Assembly (NCBI GenBank): GCA_037200845.1
Contig: JBBCGQ010000001.1
Coordinates: 558,001 to 622,000, forward strand
Direction: 5' to 3'
Source: Bauldia sp.
Lineage (GTDB): Bacteria > Pseudomonadota > Alphaproteobacteria > Rhizobiales > Kaistiaceae
Length of the DNA stretch: 64,000 nt
The translations under genes and the position numbers were made by a program. How positions within the stretch are numbered: position 1 is the stretch's first letter; the number at the start of each line of letters is the position of its first letter. Positions 42,658 to 53,863 of the stretch are shown here, in pieces. The notes under the pieces are model-generated. The model had not been told where the DNA came from. It did no database searches and saw only the letters and a program-made list of their open reading frames with translations.

Positions 42658-44189
42658 GCGCGCCGCGCGAGGTTTCGCTAAGCTTCCTCGCCCGCCACGA
42701 GCTGCGCCTGTCGTGGCGTGACTGGCAGGCGATGCTCACTGCCGGCAATCGCCGCCGCCTCGGCGTCGCCGCGATCATCCTCACCGTCGTCGGTCTCCTC
42801 CTGCATCTGCCGGCCTACGCCGTCATCTCGCAGTTCGGCACGGCGCACCTCGCCGCCGACAAATCGACGCTGGTGACGACCTCGCTGATCCTGCTGCTGT
42901 TCGCCTCGCTGCTGCTCAGCCAGGCAATGGAATCGGTCACCCGCACGCTCTATTCGCGCGGCGATCTCGATCTGGTTCTGTCGTCGCCGCTCACCTCGCT
43001 CCGCCTGTTCTCCATGCGCATCGCCACCAACGCGCTGCTCGTCGCGCTGATGGCGCTGGCATTGTCGGCGCCCGTCATCGACACGCTGGCGCTGATCGGC
43101 GGGCCGCATTGGCTCGCCGCCTATGGCGTGGCGCTGTCGATCGGCATCTTCGCCGCCGCGCTGGCCGTGGCGATCACGCTCGTCCTGTTCCGCGTTCTGG
43201 GGCCACGCCGCACGCGCCTCGTCGCGCAGGTCGTTGCCGCGGTCATCGGCGCCGCCTTTGCCATCGGCATCCAGGTCGTCGCCATCCTCAGTTATGGCTC
43301 GGTCACGCGCCGCGCCTTCGTCGCGTCCGACGACATGGTCGCCGCCGCCCCCGACGCATCGAGCTGGCTCTGGCTTCCCGCCCGCGCCGCGCTCGGCAAT
43401 TTCCCCGCGCTTGCCGTCGTCCTGGTCGCCGCGCTGGTGATCCTAGCGCTGGTCATCCTCATCTTCGCACCGCGCCTCGGCGAGCATTCCTTGGCCGCCA
43501 CCGATCTGCCCGCCGTTCACCGCCAGCGCCGCGTCCGCGCCTTCCACACCGCTTCGCCGGCGGCGGCGATGCGGCGCAAGGAGTGGCTGCTGCTCCGCCG
43601 CGATCCGTGGCTGGTGTCGCAGACGCTGACCCAGTTGCTCTACCTCGTGCCGCCCGCGCTGCTGCTGGCGCAAAACTTCAGCGACACCGCCGGCATACTG
43701 GTGGTCGTCGTCATGGTGCTGGTCACGGTCGGCGGCCAGCTCGCCGGCGCGCTGGCGTGGCTGGCGATCTCCGGCGAGGACGCGCCCGAGCTGGTCCGCA
43801 CCGCCCCGGTCGCGCCCGGCGCCGTGACGCGCGCCAAGGTCGAGGCCGTGATGGGCGCCGTCGCGGTCGCGCTCGGCCCGCTCGTCCTCGGCATCGTGTT
43901 CCTCTCGCCGCTTCACGCCCTGATCGCCGCCGCTGGCCTGGCGCTGGCCGGCGCCTCGACCATCCGCATCCAGCTTTGGTTCCGCGCCCAGGCCAAGCGC
44001 AGCCACTTCCGCCGCCGCCACACCTCGTCGCGCATCGCCACCTTCGGCGAAGCGCTGGTGTCGTTCTCGTGGGCAGGCGCCGCCGGCCTCGCCGCCGCCG
44101 GCACCTGGCTCGCCGCCTTCAGCGCCGCGATCGCGCTGATCATTCTCGCCGTCGTCCGCGTCGTCAGCCCGCGCAAGGCCGAAGCCTAG
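42654..44189 (+). CDS. ABC-2-type exporter permease
   Basis: 511-residue inner-membrane protein with about 11-12 hydrophobic helices (IILTVVGLLLHLPAYAVISQ; GILVVVVMVLVTVGGQLAGA; AFSAAIALIILAVVRVV). The motif RGDLDLVLSSPLTSLRLF is typical of large ABC exporter permeases where it follows the second helix. Translationally coupled to the ATPase; together they probably export a lipid, peptide or drug. No further gene of the operon gives a clue. Confidence 0.88.
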   Translation: MSAPREVSLSFLARHELRLSWRDWQAMLTAGNRRRLGVAAIILTVVGLLLHLPAYAVISQFGTAHLAADKSTLVTTSLILLLFASLLLSQAMESVTRTLYSRGDLDLVLSSPLTSLRLFSMRIATNALLVALMALALSAPVIDTLALIGGPHWLAAYGVALSIGIFAAALAVAITLVLFRVLGPRRTRLVAQVVAAVIGAAFAIGIQVVAILSYGSVTRRAFVASDDMVAAAPDASSWLWLPARAALGNFPALAVVLVAALVILALVILIFAPRLGEHSLAATDLPAVHRQRRVRAFHTASPAAAMRRKEWLLLRRDPWLVSQTLTQLLYLVPPALLLAQNFSDTAGILVVVVMVLVTVGGQLAGALAWLAISGEDAPELVRTAPVAPGAVTRAKVEAVMGAVAVALGPLVLGIVFLSPLHALIAAAGLALAGASTIRIQLWFRAQAKRSHFRRRHTSSRIATFGEALVSFSWAGAAGLAAAGTWLAAFSAAIALIILAVVRVVSPRKAEA

Positions 44190-44226
44190 TCGCACTCCAC
44201 CCCGCTTGACCGCGACAGCGCACCGA

Positions 44227-44252
44227 GATAGTTAAGTGTATGCTTAACTATC
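44227..44252. promoter_or_regulatory. Palindromic ArsR operator spanning the start codon
   Basis: GATAGTTAAG and CTTAACTATC form a perfect 10-bp inverted repeat with spacer TGTATG, and the ATG of the ArsR gene (44240) lies in the spacer. The gene has no clear ribosome site upstream, so the mRNA may be leaderless or nearly so. Binding of the regulator to this site would shut off its own operon. Confidence 0.75.
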
Positions 44253-44590
44253 AGACGACGCCGATCGACCGCATGTTCCACGCCCTCGCCGAGCCGACGC
44301 GCCGCCTGATGGTCGAGCGACTGTCGCGTGGACCCGCATCGGTGAGCGACCTCGCCAGGCCGTTCGCCATCTCGCTGCCGGCGATCGTCCAGCATCTCGC
44401 GGTGCTGGAGGAATCCGGGCTGGTGAAGAGCGAGAAGGTCGGCCGCGTCCGCACCTGTCGCCTCGAACCGAAGGGACTGCAGATGGCCGAACGCTGGATC
44501 AGCGAACGTCGGCAATTGTGGGAACGCCGCCTCGATCGGCTGGGCGAGTTCCTCGCTGCCGAAGACGAACCGAAGGGAAAAGGAAAATGA
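44240..44590 (+). CDS. ArsR-family transcriptional regulator
   Basis: 116-residue winged helix: DRMFHALAEPTRRLMVERLS, ASVSDLARPFAISLPAIVQH, then KVGRVRTCRLEPKG. No metal-binding CVC motif, so it is of the SRPBCC-associated non-metal type. First gene of a three-gene unit with an AHSA1/SRPBCC protein (ATGA overlap) and a DHFR-like protein. The start codon lies inside its presumed operator. Confidence 0.95.
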   Translation: MLNYQTTPIDRMFHALAEPTRRLMVERLSRGPASVSDLARPFAISLPAIVQHLAVLEESGLVKSEKVGRVRTCRLEPKGLQMAERWISERRQLWERRLDRLGEFLAAEDEPKGKGK

Positions 44591-45051
44591 CCGAACGCAC
44601 CGCCACCCACTCCACGTTCGTGCTGGAGCGCGTCTATCCCGTCGCGCCGGCGCGCGTTTTCAACGCCTTCGCCGATCCCAAGGCCAAGGCGAAATGGTTC
44701 GGCCCGCCGCCCGATGCCGGCTGGGGCACCGAGAAGCAGACGCTGGATTTCCGCGTCGGCGGCCTTGAGACCAGCATCGGCGGCCCGAAGGGTGGGCCGG
44801 TGATCTCGTTCCGCGCCACCTATCAGGACATCATCCCCGACCAGCGCATCATCTACACCTACGACATGGACATCGACGGCAAGCGCATCTCCGTGTCGCT
44901 GGCGACCATCGAGTTCACGCCAGAAGGCAGCGGCACGCGCCTCAAGCTGACCGAGCAGGGCGTCTATGTCGACGGCTTCGACGATCCCGGCATCCGCGAG
45001 AAGGGCACCAAGGATCTGCTCGACGCGCTCGGCCGCTCGCTGGCGAACTGA
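44587..45051 (+). CDS. SRPBCC (AHSA1-like) family protein
   Basis: 154 residues. Typical opening VLERVYPVAPARVFNAFADP, then KAKWFGPPPDAGWG, a beta-rich middle (FRATYQDIIPDQRIIYTYDM) and the long C-terminal helix (GIREKGTKDLLDALGRSL). Forms a hydrophobic helix-grip pocket; ligand unknown. Such proteins are almost always encoded after an ArsR regulator and probably bind the same class of compound. Confidence 0.93.
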   Translation: MTERTATHSTFVLERVYPVAPARVFNAFADPKAKAKWFGPPPDAGWGTEKQTLDFRVGGLETSIGGPKGGPVISFRATYQDIIPDQRIIYTYDMDIDGKRISVSLATIEFTPEGSGTRLKLTEQGVYVDGFDDPGIREKGTKDLLDALGRSLAN

Positions 45052-45063
45052 GCGGAGGCAAGC

Positions 45064-45612
45064 ATGGGCAAGATCATCGTATCGTCCCTCATCAGCATCG
45101 ACGGCTTCGCCGCCGCGCCGAACGGCGAATTCGTGCCGCCGGAGCCGACGGCGGATCTGTTCCGCCACTTCATCGAGCCGAACATGCAGAGCGGCATCTT
45201 CATCTATGGCCGCGTCACCTACGAGTTCATGGTCGGCTACTGGACGTCATCTGCCGCTGACCCGACGGAAGCGGCGAAGCTCGCCGCTATGCGCAAGTTC
45301 GTCTACTCGAAGACGCTGCAGAACGCCGATTGGGGCCGCGTCACCATCTCGCGCGGCGATGACCTCGCCGCCGACGTCGCCGCCATGCGCCGTGAGACCG
45401 ACAAGGACCTGACGATCCTCGGCAGCGCGACGCTGGTCAACGCGTTCCTCCGCGCCGGCCTCGTCGATGCCCTTCATCTGCTGGTAAATCCGATGACGCT
45501 CGGCGCCGGCACGCCGCTCTTCCAGGGCGGCCACGACCGCACCAGGTGGAAGCTGACCGGCGCCCGCCCGTTCGACACGGGCGCCGTCCTGCTCAACTAC
45601 GACCGCGCCTAG
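45064..45612 (+). CDS. Dihydrofolate reductase-family (RibD C-terminal-like) protein
   Basis: 182 residues of the DHFR/RibD-C fold: KIIVSSLISIDGFAAAPNGE, IFIYGRVTYEFMVGYW, LTILGSATLVNAFLRAGLVD and LLVNPMTLGAGTPLFQGG, as in YwjB/YyaP-type proteins. Probably an NADPH-dependent reductase; substrate unknown. Follows the SRPBCC gene by 12 bp with GGAGG-like spacing (GCGGAGGCAAGC before ATG). Confidence 0.93.
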   Translation: MGKIIVSSLISIDGFAAAPNGEFVPPEPTADLFRHFIEPNMQSGIFIYGRVTYEFMVGYWTSSAADPTEAAKLAAMRKFVYSKTLQNADWGRVTISRGDDLAADVAAMRRETDKDLTILGSATLVNAFLRAGLVDALHLLVNPMTLGAGTPLFQGGHDRTRWKLTGARPFDTGAVLLNYDRA

Positions 45613-45887
45613 GGCTGACGCTTATCGCCGTTGACGACGGTGTATTCCGCGTCGATGACGCGCGGCGCGCTGGCCTTCCGCCGCGCCGCGTCCGCCGCCA
45701 TCAGCTTGTTGATCCGCCAGCGCCCGATGAGCACGGCGACCAGCGCCACCGGCAGCAGGATGAGGAACAGCCCGACCGAGGCGATGATCAACGCGGTTAT
45801 CGCCGCGAGGCCAAGGACGGTAACCAGCGTAACCCCGAGCCGCCCACGCCAGCCGAGATCGCCGAAATTGAGATTGTACAGCGCCAT
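45609..45887 (-). CDS. Small membrane protein, 92 aa
   Basis: Start at MALYNLNFGDLG (an upstream in-frame start adds 12 residues and is less likely). Two adjacent hydrophobic segments (VTLVTVLGLAAITALIIASV and FLILLPVALVAVLIG) predict one helical hairpin in the inner membrane; the tail is basic and hydrophilic, ending VVNGDKRQP. No family recognised. It converges on the DHFR-like gene, overlapping its stop by 4 nt. Confidence 0.65.
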   Translation of the reverse strand: MALYNLNFGDLGWRGRLGVTLVTVLGLAAITALIIASVGLFLILLPVALVAVLIGRWRINKLMAADAARRKASAPRVIDAEYTVVNGDKRQP

Positions 45888-45971
45888 GGGAATGGATGTG
45901 GAGGCGAGGGGGCGCGGGCGCAAGAAAAATCGGAAGGGCGCGGTGTCGCGCCGCCGTCACCCCTCGCTCTG

Positions 45972-46092
45972 CTGTCATCCTTCGGCGGCGCGCAGCGCCG
46001 ACCGGAGGACCAGTCTCAGCACACATCTCGCGCCGAGATAGGCCGCGAGTGGTCCTCCGGTCGAGGCCTGCAGCCTCGCCGAAGGATGACAG
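45972..46092. repeat. 121-bp palindromic repeat, family C (copy 1)
   Basis: Ends are CTGTCATCCTTCGGCG and its inverted copy. Each arm also contains its own hairpin (GGCGCGCAGCGCC on the left; GAGGCCTGCAGCCTC on the right) followed by GACCGGAGGACCA. The copy at 56341-56461 has the same length and arms but the opposite orientation. It lies between gyrB and the small membrane gene. Confidence 0.9.
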
Positions 46093-46119
46093 TGAGGGGA
46101 GGAGAGGCCCTGCGCCTGC

Positions 46120-48630
<2,511 letters not shown>

Positions 48631-48745
48631 TCACTGCGTTTTATATAGCATCGAAGGGGCCGAATTTCGAGGGTTTTTCAGGAATTTAGCCCCGAATCGG
48701 CTAAGCCGAATCGGCAGGATTCCTAGGGTTTTTGGACCCCGATTT

Positions 48746-50560
48746 TCAGGCGCCCGGAAAGGCGGCAACCGCCTTCAGAAACTGGCTTCCGTAGCGCGCC
48801 AGTTTGGCCTCGCCGACACCGTGCACGAGCTTCATGTCGTCGGCGTTCCGCGGCCTCAGCCGGGCCATGTCGATCAGCGTCCGGTCGGCAAAAACCATAT
48901 ACGCGGCGATGCCTTCCTTGCGCGCGATCTCGAGCCGCAACGCGCGCAGATGCTCGAACAGCGCGTTGCCGGCCGCATCGAGTTCCGCCATAGCCGCGCC
49001 GCGCTCGCGCCGCGACTGCCGCCGCGCCGTCTCGACCACGAGCCGCAGCGATACCTTCTCGCTGCCCTTGAGGATCGCAACGCCGGACTCGGTAATGCGG
49101 AAGCCGCCGTGCTCGGCGCTCGTCTCGGCCAGCGCGCCCGAGGCGTAGAGCTGGCGCACCACGGTCTGCCAGGCACGCTTCGATTTCTCCTTGCCGACGC
49201 CGAAAGTCTTGAGCGAGTCGTGCCCGTGGCGACGGATCGCGTCGGTCGCCTCGCCGGTGAGCACGTCGGCAAGATGCGCCGCGCCGAACCGCTCGCCGGT
49301 GCGCACCACCGCCGACAGCACCTTCTGCGCGTCGATCGTTGCGTCGTAGTTGGTCGCCTCGCCGCGGCAGAGATCGCAATGCCCGCAGCGCTCGCTGGCC
49401 TCGCCGAAATACGACAGCAGCGCCTGGCGCCGGCAGAGCGCCGACTCGCAGAGGTCGATCATCGATGACAGCCGCTTCATCTCGATGCGCCGCTGCTCGG
49501 GCGAGATTTCCTTCTCGGCGATCTGCCGGCGGCGAAGCGCCATGTCTTCGGCGCCGTAGAGCGTCAGCGTCTCGGCCGGCAGCCCGTCGCGCCCGGCGCG
49601 GCCGATCTCCTGGTAGTAGGCCTCGATGCCGCCCGGCATGTCGGCGTGCACGACATAGCGCACGTCCGGCTTGTTGATGCCCATGCCGAACGCGACGGTC
49701 GCGACCATTACGATGCCGTCCTCGGTCAGGAACGCGTCCTGGTTTTCGGAGCGCACCGACTGATCGAGCCCCGCGTGATAGGGCAGGGCGCGGTGGCCCT
49801 GCTTGGCGAAACTTGCGGCGAGGCTCTCCGCCTTGGCCCGCGAGGCGGTGTAGACGATGCCGCTCTGGCCTTTGCGGCCGGCGATGAAATCGGCGATCTG
49901 CTCGCGCGGCCGATCCTTGGCGGCGAAGCGGAGATCGATGTTCGGCCGGTCGAACGAATGCAGGAACGACAGCGGCGGCTTGTCGAACAGTTGCGCCGCG
50001 ATGTCGGCGCGCGTCGCGTCGTCCGCGGTGGCGGTCAGCGCCAGCGTCGGCAGGCGGCCGAGCGCCTTCTTCGCGGCGGCGAGCGTCCGGTATTCCGGGC
50101 GGAAATCGTGGCCCCACTGCGAGACGCAGTGCGCCTCGTCGATCGCCAGCCGCCGCGCCCCGGCGCGCGCCAGGCGCTCCGCGAAGCCGCCGATCGCCAG
50201 CCGCTCGGGCGAGACGAACAAAAGCCGCAGCGTGCCATTCTCGAGCCGGTCCCACGCCGCATCGGTGTCGCGCGGATCGTTGTGCGAGTTGAGCGTTGCC
50301 GCCTCGACGCCGAGGCTCGCCATCTGCCCGACCTGGTCGCGCATCAGCGCGATCAGGGGCGACACGACGACGGTAAGCCCGCCGTCGAGGATCGCGGGAA
50401 GCTGGTAGCACAGCGACTTGCCCGAGCCCGTCGGCATCACGGCCAGCACGTCGCGGCCGGCGAGCACCGCCTCGATGATCTCCGCCTGGCCGGGGCGGAA
50501 GGCGTCGTAGCCGAACACGCTCTTCAGCGTCGCCGCCGCCCGTTTCATGTCGCCGCTCAT
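48746..50560 (-). CDS. recQ: ATP-dependent DNA helicase RecQ
   Basis: 604 residues. Superfamily 2 motifs: MPTGSGKSLCYQLPA (Walker A), AIDEAHCVSQWGHDFRPEY (DEAH box), TATADD, and GRAGRDGLPAETLTLYG (motif VI). A zinc site (CESALCRR, CGHCDLC), a winged helix and the C-terminal HRDC domain (LRPRNADDMKLVHGVGEAK) complete the family layout. Unwinds DNA 3' to 5' in recombination and replication repair. Its ATG overlaps the recF stop by 4 nt, so the two are coupled. Confidence 0.97.
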   Translation of the reverse strand: MSGDMKRAAATLKSVFGYDAFRPGQAEIIEAVLAGRDVLAVMPTGSGKSLCYQLPAILDGGLTVVVSPLIALMRDQVGQMASLGVEAATLNSHNDPRDTDAAWDRLENGTLRLLFVSPERLAIGGFAERLARAGARRLAIDEAHCVSQWGHDFRPEYRTLAAAKKALGRLPTLALTATADDATRADIAAQLFDKPPLSFLHSFDRPNIDLRFAAKDRPREQIADFIAGRKGQSGIVYTASRAKAESLAASFAKQGHRALPYHAGLDQSVRSENQDAFLTEDGIVMVATVAFGMGINKPDVRYVVHADMPGGIEAYYQEIGRAGRDGLPAETLTLYGAEDMALRRRQIAEKEISPEQRRIEMKRLSSMIDLCESALCRRQALLSYFGEASERCGHCDLCRGEATNYDATIDAQKVLSAVVRTGERFGAAHLADVLTGEATDAIRRHGHDSLKTFGVGKEKSKRAWQTVVRQLYASGALAETSAEHGGFRITESGVAILKGSEKVSLRLVVETARRQSRRERGAAMAELDAAGNALFEHLRALRLEIARKEGIAAYMVFADRTLIDMARLRPRNADDMKLVHGVGEAKLARYGSQFLKAVAAFPGA

Positions 50561-51705
50561 GCTGGCGTTACCGTTGCTTCGCGAACCGTGAAGCGTTCGG
50601 CACGCTCGCCGAGCGGTGCGAAGACATTGGCGTCGGTGCCGGTCATGAACGCCTGGCAGGCGAGATCGTCGAGCACGGCGAACAGCGCCGCGCGCCGCAC
50701 CTCGTCGAGATGCGCCGCGATTTCGTCAAGCAGCACGATCGGCGTCTCGCCGGTGAGTTGCGCCGTGAGGCGAGCCTCGGCAAGCGTCAGCCCGATCAGC
50801 AGCGCCTTCTGCTCGCCGGTCGAACACGTCTCCGCTGCCACCTGCTTCCGCCCGTGGCGGACGCGAAGGTCGGAACGATGCGGCCCGCGGAGAGTGCGGC
50901 CGGCAGCGGCGTCGACCGGCCGCTCACCCGCGAGCTCCGACGCGTAGAGGCCCTCGACCGTGCTCGCCGAGTTGCCGTCGAGTTCGTGCTCCAGCGTTCC
51001 CTCGAGCTGGATCTCCGCCCACGGGAAGGGCGAGTCGCGGTCGGCCGCCGCAATCAGCCCGGCGATGAGGCTCGCCCATTCGCGCCTTGCCGCTGCGATG
51101 GCGACGCCGAGTTCCGCCATCTCTGTTTCGATCGCGTCGAGCCACTCGCCGTTGCGGTCCGGACCACTATCGACCAGCAGGCGGTTCCGCCCGCGCATCG
51201 CCTTCTCGAACGCGTTGACGCGCGTGCCGTGCCCCTTGTCGATGGCGAGCACGGCGCGGTCGAGGAAATGGCGCCGGTCCGCGGCCGGACCGGTGAACAG
51301 GCCATCCATCGCCGGCGTCAGCCACAGCACGCGCAGATGCTCGATCAGCGCATCGGTCGAGCGGGCAGCGGCGCGATTGACCCGCACGGAACGCCGCGTC
51401 TCCGGCCCCTCGGCGCCCAGCGCGATGCCGGTGCCGATATCGACAAATCCCGACGTGTTCTCAACTGTGACCGCAACCGCCCACGCCCCATCGCCCGGCC
51501 GGCGCGCCACCTCCTCGAGGTTAGCGCGGCGCAAGCCGCGGCCGGGCGCCAGAAACGACACCGCCTCGAGCAGGTTGGTCTTGCCGGCGCCGTTCGGCCC
51601 CGTCAGCACGACCGAGCGGCCGTCGAGCGGCAGGGTCAGCGTGGCGTAGTTGCGGAAGCCGGTAAGCTTAAGCGAACGAAGCGCGGTGGGGACGGAATCG
51701 GACAT
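50557..51705 (-). CDS. recF: DNA replication and repair protein RecF
   Basis: 382 residues from MSDSVPTALRSLKLTGFRNY. SMC-like ATPase: Walker A VLTGPNGAGKTNLLEAVSFL, signature CSTGEQKALLIGLTLAEA, and Walker B in IVLLDEIAAHLDEVRR. RecF with RecO/RecR loads RecA at gapped DNA. Start has GGGGACG just upstream. Usual place after dnaN, but here 6 kb away from it. Confidence 0.97.
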   Translation of the reverse strand: MSDSVPTALRSLKLTGFRNYATLTLPLDGRSVVLTGPNGAGKTNLLEAVSFLAPGRGLRRANLEEVARRPGDGAWAVAVTVENTSGFVDIGTGIALGAEGPETRRSVRVNRAAARSTDALIEHLRVLWLTPAMDGLFTGPAADRRHFLDRAVLAIDKGHGTRVNAFEKAMRGRNRLLVDSGPDRNGEWLDAIETEMAELGVAIAAARREWASLIAGLIAAADRDSPFPWAEIQLEGTLEHELDGNSASTVEGLYASELAGERPVDAAAGRTLRGPHRSDLRVRHGRKQVAAETCSTGEQKALLIGLTLAEARLTAQLTGETPIVLLDEIAAHLDEVRRAALFAVLDDLACQAFMTGTDANVFAPLGERAERFTVREATVTPA

Positions 51706-51784
51706 CGTCCCCGCGTTATAGATTATCCCATCCGCGATTTGGCCCCATTCCCTTGGCTTGTTTTGGGGGCCGGAGGGTGTGGGG

Positions 51785-52447
51785 TTGGCGATCGTTCCCG
51801 TGTTGGCGGTGGAAGGCGGCGCGGCCTTGCCGGAAGGGCAGGGCCGGCGCGATGCCGTTACGTGGACTATCGCCGCCTCGCTGCTGGTCCATACGCTGGT
51901 GCTGGCGGTGGCGATGATCTGGCGCGGCGCCTCTATACCGGCGCCCGAGGTCAACATCCCGGTCGAGCTGCTCTCGCCCGAGCAATACGACGCCGCGACC
52001 CGCGGCACCGGCACGGCGACCGAGACGAACGCGCCGCCCGGCAGCGCGAGCACCGAGCCCGGCATGATCCGACCGACCGCCATGCTCTCTGCCGCTGCGA
52101 TGGCCGACGCGAAGAGCCGCCAGGCCCGCGCCATGATGCCGCGCTTCGACCCGGGCGAGCAGAGCGTCCAGCTCTGCGATCTGGAAGCCATGGAGCAGGT
52201 CCACGCCTGGAAGCCGTCGTTCGAGCCCGAGCGTATCGTCGCCTACGCCATGGCCGACCTCGCCATCGCCGGCGACAGCATTCGCGCCGATGGCGCCGCG
52301 TTTCTCTCGGGCGGGCAGTGGTACACGATGCACTTCGACTGCGGCCTCTCCGCCGATCACGCCAGCGTCGTCTCCTTCGCCTTCAAGGTCGGCGACACGA
52401 TCCCGCACGACCAGTGGGACGCGCACAATCTGCCAACCGCGAAATGA
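51785..52447 (+). CDS. DUF930-domain protein with N-terminal membrane anchor
   Basis: About 220 residues from a TTG with GGAGG eight bases upstream (other in-frame starts at 51758 and 51779). One membrane segment near the N-terminus (TIAASLLVHTLVLAVAMIW), a Pro/Thr/Ala-rich linker, then the DUF930 domain: QLCDLEAMEQVHAWKPSF, IVAYAMADLAIAGD, DGAAFLSGGQWYTMHFDCG and DTIPHDQWDAHNLP. Common in Rhizobiales; the function is unknown, and the two Cys are conserved in the family as far as I recall. Divergent from recF with about 80 bp between the starts. Confidence 0.85.
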   Translation: MAIVPVLAVEGGAALPEGQGRRDAVTWTIAASLLVHTLVLAVAMIWRGASIPAPEVNIPVELLSPEQYDAATRGTGTATETNAPPGSASTEPGMIRPTAMLSAAAMADAKSRQARAMMPRFDPGEQSVQLCDLEAMEQVHAWKPSFEPERIVAYAMADLAIAGDSIRADGAAFLSGGQWYTMHFDCGLSADHASVVSFAFKVGDTIPHDQWDAHNLPTAK

Positions 52448-52502
52448 GCCGCTTGCGGATCGGCGAATCTCATTCCATATTTCGATTCCCATCAACGAAC
52501 GG

Positions 52503-52515
52503 AAGGAGGTGATCC
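52503..52515 (+). promoter_or_regulatory. Extended Shine-Dalgarno sequence with 13-base match to the 16S rRNA tail
   Basis: AAGGAGGTGATCC is fully complementary to the 3' end of 16S rRNA (GGAUCACCUCCUU). Natural sites seldom pair over more than 6-8 bases. The AGGAGG core sits seven bases before a GTG that opens a 25-codon frame. Confidence 0.75.
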
Positions 52516-52516
52516 A

Positions 52517-52594
52517 GTGTCTCATTGTCTCACGCCGCGGACGCCGGCGACCTTTGAGTGGATCATCGCAACCTGCGGAGTGTGCTCCGTCTAG
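52517..52594 (+). CDS. Candidate 25-aa small protein or leader peptide
   Basis: GTG start, stop TAG at 52592. Translation begins SHCLTPRTPATFEW and ends IIATCGVCSV after the first Met, giving three Cys and a hydrophobic tail. Preceded by an unusually long SD sequence and followed 50 bp later by a strong terminator, with no larger gene on this strand for 2.8 kb. It thus looks like a free-standing small gene or an RNA with a translated part. No family recognised. Confidence 0.55.
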   Translation: MSHCLTPRTPATFEWIIATCGVCSV

Positions 52595-52643
52595 GATTGT
52601 GATGGGCCGGTTTTAGGGCCCGCGTCATTCGCGGCTGACAATG

Positions 52644-52686
52644 GAAGGGCCGCCCGGGCTGAAGCCGGGGCGGCCCTTCTTCTTTT
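52644..52686 (+). terminator. Rho-independent terminator after the 25-codon frame
   Basis: AAGGGCCGCCC (52645) pairs with GGGCGGCCCTT (52668), with inner pairs around a GAA loop, followed by CTTCTTTT. One of the clearest terminators in the window on the plus strand. Confidence 0.8.
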
Positions 52687-52745
52687 CCGGTCTCGCCACC
52701 GCGAAGCGACCGCCTTGCCTTGCCGACACGTCGCGCGCCCGAGAT

Positions 52746-53759
52746 CTACGCGGCCTGGATTTCGTTTCGCATAGGCCGGCCGTCGATGTACGCGGCGACG
52801 TTGTCGAAGAATATCTTCATGCGGCGGCCGTCGTTGCCAAGCGAGGCGCCGCTGGTATGCGCCGAGACGATCACGTTGGGCATCGCCCACAGAGGCGAAT
52901 CGGCGGGCAGCGGCTCGCGCGCGAACGCGTCGAGATAAGCGCCGCAAAGGTGCCCGCTCTGCAGCGCCTCGATCAGCGCCGGTTCGTCGATCACCGCGCC
53001 GCGCGCGATGTTGACGACGCCGGCGCGCGGCGGCAGCGACGCGATCACCGCGCGGCTGACGCAGCCGCGAGTCTCGTCGTTTAGCGGACAGGCGACGACG
53101 AGCCAGTTGGCGCGCGGCGCCAGCGCCGGCAACGCCGACAGACCGTGCACCTCCGAACAATGCGGCGGCAGGCGACTAGCGTCCTTCCTGATAGCGATGA
53201 CGTTCAACCCCAGGGCCTCGCCAAGCCTTGCGATCTCAAGACCGATCGGACCCATGCCGATGACCACGGCAGTCTGGCCGTTCACGTCGGCGGGCCATTC
53301 CCGTTCCGGGGTTGGCGACCATTCCCGGCGCGCCTGAGCGGCAATCCATCTCGGAAAGCCGCGCGCGATCGCGATCAATCCGCCGATGGCACTCACCGCG
53401 ATCGGCTCGGCCAGCGCGCCGGAGGACGTCGTCAGGCGGACGCCGCGGTTGAGCAGCGGCCGGCACACGGGCAGCATGTCGAGGCCGGCCGGTGCAATCT
53501 GCAGCCATTTCATGGCGCCGGCGGCCAGGAGATGGTCATAGGTCGCCCGGGCAAGTTCGGTGAGCGCACCGGGCCGCGGATCGCCGTAGAGATCCTTCGA
53601 CAGGAAAGCCGCCTCGAAATCGAGATCCTGCACGTGCGGAAACGGCAGCAGGTCAATCTGCCTCCCCCGCTCGCGGCCGATGGCCTGAATGCGCGAACCA
53701 TGTTCGCGGGCGACGGCCTCGCTGACCATCATGCGAAAAGGCGATCCTGCTTCCGTCAT
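52746..53759 (-). CDS. D-isomer-specific 2-hydroxyacid dehydrogenase
   Basis: 337 residues from MTEAGSPFRMMV (a start 69 bases upstream is open). The NAD-binding domain has AVVIGMGPIGLEIARLGEAL, then ACPLNDETRGCVSR, the catalytic Arg/Glu region VVNIARGAVIDEPALIEAL and His in IVSAHTSGAS. Reduces 2-oxo acids or oxidises D-2-hydroxy acids. It lies upstream of no obvious partner; the DUF1479 gene precedes it on the same strand, 100 bp away. Substrate unknown. Confidence 0.92.
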   Translation of the reverse strand: MTEAGSPFRMMVSEAVAREHGSRIQAIGRERGRQIDLLPFPHVQDLDFEAAFLSKDLYGDPRPGALTELARATYDHLLAAGAMKWLQIAPAGLDMLPVCRPLLNRGVRLTTSSGALAEPIAVSAIGGLIAIARGFPRWIAAQARREWSPTPEREWPADVNGQTAVVIGMGPIGLEIARLGEALGLNVIAIRKDASRLPPHCSEVHGLSALPALAPRANWLVVACPLNDETRGCVSRAVIASLPPRAGVVNIARGAVIDEPALIEALQSGHLCGAYLDAFAREPLPADSPLWAMPNVIVSAHTSGASLGNDGRRMKIFFDNVAAYIDGRPMRNEIQAA

Positions 53760-53863
53760 TCGGCTATCATCAGTTCCGGTGCCATCGCGGCCGGCAGGCG
53801 ACACACGGTAACCGCCGGTCCGCGCCAAGTCTCGCCCATCGTGGCAGGAAACGGAACTGAGGC

